A stretch of DNA of 64,000 nucleotides. It comes from Engraulis encrasicolus (Eukaryota; Chordata; Actinopteri; Clupeiformes; Engraulidae). Below are positions 29,201 to 37,228 of the stretch, piece after piece (the first letter of the stretch is position 1; the number at the start of each line of letters is the position of its first letter). The position numbers and the translations under genes were made by a program. Under the pieces are notes generated by a model. It worked only from the letters and a program-made list of their open reading frames with translations, ran no database searches and was not told where the DNA came from. The DNA lies in NCBI RefSeq assembly GCF_034702125.1, contig NC_085869.1, forward strand, positions 55,121,214 to 55,185,213, given 5' to 3'.

Positions 29201-32018
29201 GTGAGATTTGTGTGAAACAGAATGATGAAAAAGAGGCAGAGAGAGAGTGACAGAGAGAAAAATGGTGAACATGACATTCCCGCAAAACATTGTTGTTTAA
29301 CCCTCTGGAGTCTAGGGCCTCTCGGAGGCTTTCAAGCAGTTTGGAACACCTTTACTTTTTTCAAGTATTTCACATAACTGTAAACATCTACTAATGTGGC
29401 ACATATGGTTGTATTCTGAAAAGCCTGACAAAAAAGAATATGACAGTAAAGTGAATGCAAAAGAAACGGTTTCAGAGGTCTTCAAACAGTGCAAGAAAAC
29501 ACAATGTAAATATATTTAGCCAAGACTTTTGAAGTTTCAACCTTGTAAGCAAAGGCGTTGGCTGCATAAAAGTACAAAGAGCATTTAGAAATGTTTTGCT
29601 GTTTCCGTGCAACGTGTAAAAAAGTAATTGTATGTCAGGCTACTGTATCTCTTACTTGGAATACTAATAAGATGGGTGGGCAACACCTCTGATGGTCCCC
29701 ACCCCCCTGTCACTTGCCATGTGCTCTGGCAGGGCATTGTCTTTGTTTTCCCACAGAGTGTTTTGTGAAAAGTGGCAAACTATAATGTTGTCAATATATA
29801 TATATATATGTGAAAACTAGATGTCTCAAGGTTTTTAATGGTGCCACTTATAAGTTTGAACAACAAAAACTTACAGAGTTACAGATGTGTTTTTGGAGAA
29901 GTGTAAAATACGGTCACTGGTGACCGGCCAGACCTCAGGGGGTTAACCCCTTAGCACAGAGCATAAGTGTGATGGCTATGTCTTAATCTGTTTTTTTTTT
30001 TTTTAAAAAAGGGCACAAGGTAGGATGACGTAGTTTGCGCGGTGCCCGTGGCGTGCCTGTCTCAAAATCTACACCGTAATGAAAAAATGCTCATCAAATA
30101 AACTCGCTGTGAGAATGTTTTTCATCACGGGATGCAAGCAGGTGATACAAATCTGAATACGGTATGTAAAGTTAGTGTAAATATAAAGTGTTTCCCACGA
30201 CACTCGGACCGCTCTGTCAAAAAGTTGCATTTGGGGTTTCCTGACAGCGGACCGTGGAAGTGGTCGCGAGACTCATCGTTCACTTACTAATGATTCACAT
30301 AACCATCACCTGACTCGGAACAGTGATTAATTAAACTTTAAATCCTACATGGAGCCCCTTTAAGGCTCTCAGTACTCTCGTAGGAATGATTTTATGATGT
30401 TGTTGAGTAGGCCTATTTTCAGCATATAGTGAATAGGCCCGCTGTCGACCCCATCTGCAGTTAGAGGCTACCACAGAAAAGGTAACTGGAGGTAAGGCCC
30501 AATCTCAATTCACCCCTTGGCCCTACCCCTTACCCCTCCCCCTCCGTTTTGTGTAGGGGTAGGGGTATCCCAATAGTCGTTAAGGCAGAGGGGTAGGGGT
30601 AAGGGGGAGGGCTTTGTAGCCCTAAAAAAGGAGGGGTAGGGGAGACAGGCAGACTCCGTTTGGAGGGGTAAGGGGTAGGGGTAGGGGTAGAAAAATACAA
30701 ATGGGATTGGCCCTAAGACTCTTTACAGATAGGATGGAGTGTATCTGCAAGACTTACCAGGTGGTGGTAACGGTGCAGAGAAACCTGAAAGAGAAAACAC
30801 AGAATCAGCACAATGTAATGTAACAAACCCATTGACCCCATTCATCAGCTTCCCTTTCCCGCTGTTTAATATGGATCAAATTCAAATAATTATATTTATA
30901 CCAACAATATTAATATGTATATATACAAACCATGTCCATCAATAATAACACATTCCACAGGAAAAAGTGTTTATGAGTGTCCATGCTCACACTGCAGCAC
31001 CTGCATTACAGTAGCCTACTGTAATTACATTACATACCATAGTAAACCCTTGGTTGAACCCGACTCATATTCAGAGGGCTGGCCCTGCCAAGGCCAACAG
31101 GTGGAGCACTCGCCTGCCATGCGGCTGACCCTGGTTTGCTTCCCGGCCCGGTTCCTTTGCCAACCCCTCCCCATCTCTCTCCCAATTCACTTCCTGTCCA
31201 CCTCTCACACTGTCCTATCAAAATATAGTCGAAAAAGACCACAAAAAACTTTAAATATTCAGAGGGCTGACATATTGGAGCAGTAGGCATTTTTTGGCTG
31301 ACAGTCACACTCTGGCGACTCCAGACTGTGCTCAAGGGTCCCCCATGCCTGTCTTTGCAAGCCTCCTGGGGCTTCGGCCAATCCCTCTCAGCCTTTCGGA
31401 TCACTACACCTTCCTGAGTAGACTCCATATGAGGGAAAAAAAACACCTCATTTCCACTGATGTGAAATTTAGTACAAAAATTAAGCATCAGGAATGGGCT
31501 GCATCTGAGATTGTTATGGATGGTCTGAAGAATTAGAAGAACTAGGAATTAGACTGTATTGTTTATATTGTGTTACTCATAAACATTCTGTTTGTCTTCT
31601 TTTCCATCTTATTTGTAATAGAAATATGATAAACTACAAAATATGAAATGACATGTCATTTTTATCATTTATGGTATCTGTATTTTTTGTAGCACACATT
31701 TTGACCATTTGGCCATTGACACAGAGTAAAATAGCACCACAAAATGTAATGCAGTAAGTCACTGGCAATGGTTATGTTGACAGTGCATTTTGTAAAGTGT
31801 AGGCTACACTACACTACAGCGAAAATAGATGTCAGCAGGATGCTGGATGACCCAATAGCTGCAGGGATGATTTTTTTTATTTTTATAGAGAACTTGTTTT
31901 TTTCCCAATCTTGTCATGTCTGACACCAACAGTGTCTACATCAGTTTGACAGGGTCTCATGCTGCTCACCTTCACGGACCAGTGTACTCAGCACCAGTAT
32001 ACTGAAAATAGACTCCAT
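23274..32018 (-). CDS. Ig-superfamily receptor with three cysteine-poor Ig-like domains (5' part)
   Basis: Five minus-strand exons join in phase to 308 codons: 31970-32018 (start ATG at 32018; signal peptide MESIFSILVLSTLV), 30758-30784 (27 bp, FSAPLPPP), 28899-29162 (Ig 1), 24503-24790 (Ig 2) and 23274-23569 (Ig 3). Ig 1 runs from EETVMFLGEDFHIQLPPG to EVDEGLYTVTSQD and SYSLIVR. Ig 2 has GENFHIQL and ADEGAYTIRD. Ig 3 has GGTLKFNLVL and ATDAGVFLVTD. All keep the D-x-G-x-Y/F F-strand signature and B-strand spacing. Ig 1 has no cysteine at all, and the canonical Cys pair is replaced in all three (FHIQL at strand B; YTV, YTI, FLV at strand F). NST, NQT and NLT give N-glycosylation sites. The signal peptide and Ig array indicate a secreted or surface protein, probably immune; family and ligand are not recognised. 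The Ig 3 donor (CCG|gtgaga) is phase 0, unlike the phase 1 joins before it. A tail exon may lie at 20931-21093. The start lies just inside an apparent 5' untranslated intron acceptor. Confidence 0.68.
23885..24061. mobile_element. hAT-type MITE with 7/8-bp target duplication (Ig receptor intron)
   Basis: The element at 23893-24053 begins CAGGCCTGCCGACAG and ends CTGTCAGCGGCCCTG. It is flanked by ACTGGCAT and ACTGGCAA. The interior is GGGCCC-rich. A related fragment lies near 5060-5120. Confidence 0.8.
24820..25446. mobile_element. Long inverted-repeat element with internal tandem stems (Ig receptor intron)
   Basis: GATCTCCAAAATGTCCGTGC at the left returns as GCACGGAAATTTTGGAGATC at the right. 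The arms (about 130 bp) each contain several CGTGTCCAGGAGCACGGA-type motifs, so each arm can also fold on itself. Flanking GCAAC/GTTGC are also inverted. The centre holds two related CAAAACAATCCCTAACC-like segments. It ends 30 bp from the acceptor side of the Ig 2 exon. Confidence 0.8.
25597..25745 (+). repeat. Dispersed repeat, copy 1
   Basis: GCATCTCCATAAGAGGGTATG, GTCTGTCAGTCCATCTGAAA and GGCGGACGCATCTCTGTCCG recur in reverse at 49381-49552. Non-coding. Confidence 0.65.
26200..26345. repeat. Dispersed short repeat (same family as 4018-4200)
   Basis: TTACCAGATTGGCAATGACC, CATTACTAAAGGCCCTGTGT and GCGTGCCACTGGAGGTACGG match the 4018-4200 copy segment by segment. It directly abuts the nested element starting at 26357. 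Confidence 0.55.
26357..27093. mobile_element. Terminal-inverted-repeat element carrying a second, nested element
   Basis: The outer ends are inverted for about 100 bp: CACTTCAGTCAATTTCAA at the left against TTGAAATTGACTGAAGT at the right, then GACTTGTCTGTACCTG against CAGGTACTGACAAGTC. Inside, 26470-26810 is a different CpG-rich repeat (GAGCGAGGCGAGCGACGGAA, CAAAAGCGATTCTGGAGAC, CCAATGACTGTATAGAGGTC) that recurs in opposite orientation at 35250-35580. The inner element therefore inserted into the outer one. Confidence 0.75.
27094..28898. other. Intronic stretch of the Ig receptor gene, largely unassigned
   Basis: This lies between the Ig 2 and Ig 1 exons. 27790-27915 is a reversed fragment of the 4018-4200 repeat family. 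28230-28860 is less AT-rich, with several CpGs and paired segments (AGAGTCGACGT-like and GTCGACGATGCG), perhaps an old element. No exon was recognised on either strand. Confidence 0.35.
29297..29946. mobile_element. TTAA-flanked (piggyBac-like) non-autonomous element
   Basis: TTAA at 29297-29300 and 29943-29946 bracket ends CCCTCTGGAGTCTAGG and CCAGACCTCAGGGGG, which are imperfect inverted repeats. TTAA duplications with CCC starts fit the piggyBac superfamily. The interior has no transposase and contains a short ATATAT run. Confidence 0.6.
30020..30365 (+). repeat. Dispersed repeat, reference copy
   Basis: GTGCCTGTCTCAAAATCT-type start, AACTCGCTGTGAGAATGTTT, CAAATCTGAATACGGTATGT, GACACTCGGACCGCTCTGTC, then GACTCATCGTTCACTTACTA and an ACATGGAGCCCCTTTAA end. 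The same order occurs inverted at 44250-44575 and in shortened form at 23140-23245. It may be a MITE; no ORF. Confidence 0.75.
30375..30720. mobile_element. Two adjacent MITE-like repeats
   Basis: 30375-30475 is a diverged arm of the 11914-12213 family (TTTTCAGCATATAGTGAATAG and GACCCCATCTGCAGTTAGAG). 30490-30718 has inverted ends GGCCCAATCTCAATTCACC and AAATGGGATTGGCCCTA around a GGGGTAGGGGTA-rich, strongly strand-biased core. Confidence 0.65.
31070..31230 (+). mobile_element. tRNA-derived SINE
   Basis: The head CAACAGGTGGAGCACTCGCC contains a degenerate A box, and CTGGTTTGCTTCCCGGCC occupies the B-box position. The body TCACTTCCTGTCCACCTCTC is shared with 13490-13606 and 53029-53212. Confidence 0.7.
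31231..31963. other. Intron 1 of the Ig receptor gene, unremarkable
   Basis: AT-rich DNA. Apart from a 5' SINE remnant (31231-31280), nothing with a recognisable family or ORF is seen. Confidence 0.4.
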
Positions 32019-32926
32019 CTCCGCAGACCTGAAAAGAAGCAGACAGAATAAGGGGGTTTCATGTTCATATTTCCCCCCTCTTTTGTCTGATAAACACTGG
32101 AGTGGGTTACATCAGATTTCATTCATAGACAATGAGCTGCAGGGCAGGTAGTGACATCATCCTTCTCAATTTTGAAAAGTAAAAAAACAACCATAAAACT
32201 GCAGGGCACCAGTTCATCTAATATGAATGGCTGAAAGTAAGCATTTATCTGCACAAATCAGATCAGTGCAATGGGCTGACAGATATCAGGGGAGCCATCT
32301 GTAAACCAGAGTAGCATCCGTAATGAAGTGTGAGGTACGCCTAGGGTAAAATGAAAGAAAAAAAAAGATTTCTAATAAGACCATTGTGGCAGATTAAGTC
32401 CAGATAGATATTCATAAAGCTGGCATGATCTCAAAGTCACTAAAGGTTTCTGGCAACCCAAGGTTTCAGAAAGTTAATTATTTGTGTTGGCTTCAAATAT
32501 TTGTTATGTACAACATTTGTTTTTCCAGCTATACCCAAGTGTGCTGTTTCCTCAACTACTACACGCAGAAAACACGTGAAACAACTCAACTACAGCCACA
32601 ATTACCCTCCAGTCAGAGCACCATAACAAGTTCATAAAGCACTTGTGCTGGATATGAGAGAGCTAAGGTTTCCTGGCTCTTGCCCATCCTTGTAGTTCCA
32701 TGCAGCTTTGTTAGCTCCACTAGTAGGTCTGGGAGAGCATGACATGGCTCCGCCTTCAGAAGACATGGCTTTATCCATCACTCTGCCCGTCCTTGCCACC
32801 AACAAGTACTGTCAAAGAGATATGCTATGTTGGGTCTCTGCTAGCTTGGCAGTTTTTCTTTAATTTTGCTCAAATGTGTGACTATAAACTCGACGTATCA
32901 ATCAGTGATCATATACTAAAGCAGGC

Positions 32927-34069
32927 ATGATCCGTAACCTTATAACCGTTTTTATTTCATTTTTGGTTGCTGTATTTATTTTGGTGCTGATCTTACGGTA
33001 TTTGACATTAGGCCTACTACAGTATGAAAAGGTCAACATCAAACGCATTGCACTGAATCTAAATCTTATCTCCGCCCATTGCTTAGATAGTGGATGTAGA
33101 TTGACTTGTACTAAAGGTGGTTTACTAGGGAACGGTCTGCCTGTCTGTAAGGCATTAGAGACTGTTGATTGCATTGATGTGGCCTCTTTGCAGCTTTCAG
33201 GACATGTATTGACATAGGTACTTACAATAATTAAAATCCCTTTACTACTGCTGCTAACTACAGTCATCTTCAGTGTACTTTTTAAACTTTACAAAGTACG
33301 GTTTTTGTTGTTGCTGTGTCTTGCTCAGGCTAAAAAAAACGTTCAGGACATTGACTGCTGCTCAGTTGAGTCGGACTCCATCTACTTTCATCCCGACAAC
33401 TCCTCCAGAATCATCCCACGCCCAAAATACCATCAAGTGAGTCCAGAATCATCCACCACGCCCCAAACATCATCAAGTAAGTCCAGAATCATTCACCACG
33501 ACCAAAAATCATCAAGTAAGTGCGGACAGGCAGTTGGCATTTATTTCTGAATGCATGCTTCTCTACACCAAGGATACATGTAAACCATGGTTGTGTTGAA
33601 ATATTTCACGTTTCTTCCCTATGCAACACGTAGCACATATGTTCACACAATATTAACCCTTTGAGGAGTAAGGATATTTCCCCATTTCTAGAATTTTACC
33701 AGAGTATTCTATAGCTACCATAGAAGTCTGTGTTAAAAATCCTGCAGAGGGTTTGTGACATCATAGTGACAACCAAAATTCTAAACACATATATGTGATG
33801 GTTCTCCTCAAAGGGTTAATGTTATCCTCACACCATTCCCATTCCCAGGTCAGAGTCAAGCTTAAACAGAGATAAACTATACAGTACCATTTGAGTTTGC
33901 TATGAAATGTAACAGTGAAATGTTTGTTCTTTATTGACTGATGGCTTTGTTTGTTTGCTTGCTTTGCTTTGCCAGTGTTCTGAAAATCATGACTGAATGG
34001 GGAGGTGGCAACCAGTCTGAAATCATAAAGGACTTCTCCATCACTGCACAAAGAGGCCAAAACGTAGGG

Positions 34070-34135
<66 letters not shown>

Positions 34136-34136
34136 C

Positions 34137-34234
<98 letters not shown>

Positions 34235-35054
34235 TGCATGTGCGTGACTGCCACAAAGCATGTTATTTGTGCATAAATGCTGTTGTGCAGATTTGCTTGT
34301 GGCTGGCGTAAGTGTTGTTTTGGTGTGTACTGCACCATTGCAGACCTGCGTACTAATGTCTGGTTAGGGCCATTCCCTGTGAAGTCAGACAGGGCACAAT
34401 GAAAACTAGCCATATTCATCTGCTGTTTACACCACCTTGCACAGAAACCATGACACACACAGAGGGGTGGATCTAGACATTTTTTGGCCCTAGGCGAAAT
34501 ATAAACATGGGGCCCTCAAAAGTCATTCTTTAAACATGCCACCAACCGGAATGGAAGGAGCGTGGGTGCTACGTTAGTGATTTGTTTCGTATATATATAT
34601 ATCTTCGATTGCTTTACATAAGTGGCAAATTAAGCTCAGACATAGCCTACTTTTTGTGTGTTTATGGCGACTGATGTGACAGTTGTGGGTTCAGATGGAG
34701 GGCAGATCTGGTTGGGGCTCTAGGCAATTGCCTTGGTTTGCCTAATGTAAAGTCCGCCTCATGCCACACGTTTCCATGTCTCCACCGACGCGTCTAATTT
34801 TAAAATGAAGGGCACTTGTCGACTAATGCTTTTGTCTTCATTGTGGTTTTTACGAATGTTCCAAAACACATGTGAACACATCTAAGAAGATAATGGAAGC
34901 ATTTGTTTTTTTAATGACTGTGTGTGCGCGCACGCACGCGTCTGTGTGCGTGTTACAGGCTGCCTCCCAGGTCACAGTAACCTCTTCTGGTCGCACAGTG
35001 AAGAGGAGAGTTTCAACCGGATGATGACCCTGGGAACCAGGTGTGTGTGTGTGT

Positions 35055-35096
<42 letters not shown>

Positions 35097-35206
35097 GTGT
35101 GTGCGTGCATGCATGCGCACATGCATATGTGTGCGTGCATGTGTGTCTGTCTATCTGTGTACAACTGGTGTTTATTCACAGTCCCCGCCATCTCCGCACA
35201 ATGTAG
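32927..35206 (+). CDS. Unrecognised small membrane-protein gene model with tandem splice donors
   Basis: A four-exon model keeps one frame for 132 codons: 32927-33031, 33329-33515, 34959-35040, 35182-35206. Exon 1 encodes [20 protein letters not shown] and further hydrophobic residues (about 6-30), a membrane anchor or uncleaved signal. Exon 2 gives [20 protein letters not shown], then a Ser/Thr/Pro/His-rich stretch. Exon 3 gives [20 protein letters not shown]. Exon 4 ends SPRHLRTM plus stop, with AATAAA only 5 bp later, which supports a real 3' end. Exon 2 carries three near-identical donors (CATCAAGTGAGT at 33431, CATCAAGTAAGT at 33471, ATCAAGTAAGT at 33511); the second and third share phase 1 and match exon 3. 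The exon 1 donor (AAG|GTCAAC) is weak, so upstream exons may be different or missing. The start lies about 900 bp from, and divergent to, the minus-strand Ig gene. No family is recognised. Confidence 0.35.
33653..33819. mobile_element. TTAA-flanked piggyBac-like MITE
   Basis: TTAA on each side of a 159-bp element with inverted ends CCCTTTGAGGAG and CTCCTCAAAGGG. It lies in the intron after the tandem-donor exon. No ORF. Confidence 0.75.
34071..34234. repeat. (GT)n microsatellite with one interruption
   Basis: About 80 GT units broken once by CCTGC at about 34135. Alternating purine-pyrimidine. Confidence 0.95.
34463..34760. mobile_element. Probable degenerate hAT-like element
   Basis: The left side CAGAGGGGTGGATCTAGACA with GGCCCTAGGCGAAAT and right side GGGGCTCTAGGCAATTGCC with AAAGTCCGCCTC resemble the ends of decayed hAT derivatives. 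The target duplication cannot be defined. Confidence 0.35.
35041..35160. repeat. (GT)n-rich tract directly at a splice donor
   Basis: A GT repeat begins at the GT of the exon 3 donor of the 32927-35206 model (ACCAG|GTGTGTGT) and degrades into GCAT/GTGC wording. The donor is therefore embedded in the microsatellite. Confidence 0.85.
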
Positions 35207-35210
35207 ACTC

Positions 35211-35216
35211 AATAAA
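35211..35216 (+). promoter_or_regulatory. Polyadenylation signal AATAAA
   Basis: It starts 5 bp after the stop codon of the 32927-35206 gene model. A coding end this close to AATAAA implies a very short 3' untranslated region. Confidence 0.5.
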
Positions 35217-35249
35217 TAATTGTGCAAGATAACTGGGAAAATGCAGAGT

Positions 35250-35580
35250 TACCAGACAAATAGACCAGCTGTGACGCGATTCAAGCGACAGAGAATCGCT
35301 TCTGTGCAGCAAGAGCGATACGAGCGATTCAAGCAACGCACTCAAACATTCCCATTGGCTGTGGTCACTGACCTCTATACAGTCATTGGCTGTCGCGGAT
35401 GGTCGCCGAACCGCGTCATAGAAAGTTGAAAGGATTTCAACTTCAAACTGTCGCTCTCAGCGTGCGAATCGCTCTAGTCTCCAGAATTGCTTTTGTCGCG
35501 CGACTCAATACAAAGTCAATTACTTCAGTCGCTCGCCTCGCTCTTGTCGCGGTATGTGTATTTGTGCGGTAAGAAAAGAG
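35250..35580 (-). mobile_element. Dispersed CpG-rich element, second copy
   Basis: Reverse-orientation copy of 26470-26810: CCCATTGGCTGTGGTCACTG, CATAGAAAGTTGAAAGGATT, CTCCAGAATTGCTTTTGTCG and CGCTCGCCTCGCTCTTGTCG. Non-coding; CpG content is higher than in the surroundings. Confidence 0.75.
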
Positions 35581-35586
35581 TAGGCC

Positions 35587-36306
35587 TACAGTATGTCACG
35601 TAAGTGAGTACACCCCTCACATGTTTTACAGATTTTTGAGTATATCTTTTCATAGGAGAGCATTAAAGAAATTTCCTTTTGACACAATGATTGGTGACCT
35701 CTTAACAACATATTTAACTGCTTAAATTTCTTGTTCACTCAGAAAAAATCAAAACCATTAATGTTTGAACATTGCCCACAAAGTGAATACACCCCAGATT
35801 AGATTCTGGTAGAGAAGGGGCCATGTTGGCTCGAATCGTCTCGAAATGAAAAGGGATTAAAAGGGAGGTCATCTGTGTGATTTTCAACCTTTCTTTAGCA
35901 TGGTAGCATGGTAGTGGGAATGACATGGTTTGGCGATGTATGAATGCTGTCAACATTGGTAAGATGAATTACACCTAAAAGAAACATATATGTCAACATG
36001 CACTGTGACTACTGAAGCAGATCATGATACTCTTCATAGGATTGCATTCAAATCTCACACCAATCTATTTAAGCCCGGTGCAGACTCAAAATGTAAAAGT
36101 TCAATGTAAAAAAAGGTTGACCTCCCTTTTACTCCCTTTTTATTTCGAGGCGATTCAAGCCAACACGGCCCCTTCTCTACCGGATTTTAGTCTGGGGTGT
36201 AATCATTGTGTCAAAAGGAAATTTCTTTAATGCTCTCCTATGAAAAGATATACTCAAAAATCTGTAAAACATGTGAGGGGTGTACTCACTTACGTGACAT
36301 ACTGTA
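35587..36306. mobile_element. Tc1/mariner-type non-autonomous element, 716 bp
   Basis: The ends CAGTATGTCACGTAAGTGAG and CTCACTTACGTGACATACTG are inverted, and the near-identity extends for about 110 bp. TA dinucleotides at 35587-35588 and 36305-36306 provide the target duplication. The interior carries further inverted segments (GGTAGAGAAGGGGCC-like and GGCCCCTTCTCTACC) but no transposase. Confidence 0.85.
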
Positions 36307-36397
36307 AGGTAGAACTGGGGATTGAAATCTGAAAGGCTGACATTTTCTAGCATGCAAAGTGTCTCTGTGGATGGTGATTGTCTTGTGTCTTGTTAAG

Positions 36398-36653
36398 GCC
36401 ACGAGGCCACATGCGGCCCACCTTTTCACTCAGTGTGGCCCATAGATTAACTTCTTTTTTTTAAAGAAAAAGGACAGTTTTTAACCCCTTCTTAACCAAT
36501 AATGTAAGCATTCAGGTATAAATAGGCCTATAGAAAAAAGTTAATTATCCTTTTGTAAATTCTCTCAAGTGCGTGGTCATGTGGCCCTCCGATGGTGGTA
36601 GGCCTAATAAAAAAAATGCTGGCTCACATTATAATGAAAGTTGCCCACCCCTG
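36398..36653. mobile_element. hAT-like element, minus orientation, degenerate
   Basis: The right end GAAAGTTGCCCACCCCTG and interior GGTCATGTGGCCCTCCGATGG match the interior and ends of the element at 22288-22567. The left terminus is eroded. Confidence 0.55.
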
Positions 36654-37228
36654 CACTAGGCTATTGTCCACATTCAACAAAGACACAACAGTTTATTTTG
36701 TTGTCGTGTTTAGGTCTGCCACCCAGGAGGATGTGAAGTGATGGCACTAAAGAAAAAAAAACAAGCTGATGACCAAATGTGTGTCAATAATGAAGACATA
36801 TGTTTCATACAATTTGTAATAATAAAAAAGGTATGTGTTCTCCACGTAGGCTATATATAATAATAGCCCTATTGGCATGTGTAATGATCACTGAACGCAT
36901 GCACCATTGATGCTTTCTAAGGACGTTACGTGGGCAATGGGCTGGTTCTGACATCCACTGCTTTCACTATGTCGGATGTGACCAGTTACAAAATCTTCGT
37001 GAGTTACAAAACTCTTGTGGTGGGGGCGGCGAAGAAGGTAGACGATCGCCACGACACGACACACAGACAAAAAAGCATCAGGGAAAGAATGACCCAGCCT
37101 CCTCCTTGACCCTCCTTGAAACCCTTCAAATTCTTGTAGGCTACTCAAGCATTCCATCTCACCGTAAGCGCCGTTTCCAGCTAAACAACACCGGTCAGTG
37201 TTTGGGGAGCGACGGTGTTCGGCTACCG
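36654..37228. other. Upstream region of cybrd1
   Basis: This probably holds the cybrd1 promoter and 5' untranslated region. The last 100 bp before the ATG are relatively CpG-rich (CCGTAAGCGCCG, GAGCGACGGTGTTCGG). No TATA box at a convincing distance was seen. Confidence 0.35.

Noticed and set aside
32902..33267. 121-codon minus-strand ORF opposite the orphan gene
   Set aside because: It is antisense to the exon-like frame and shows no recognisable motif or splice-site support.
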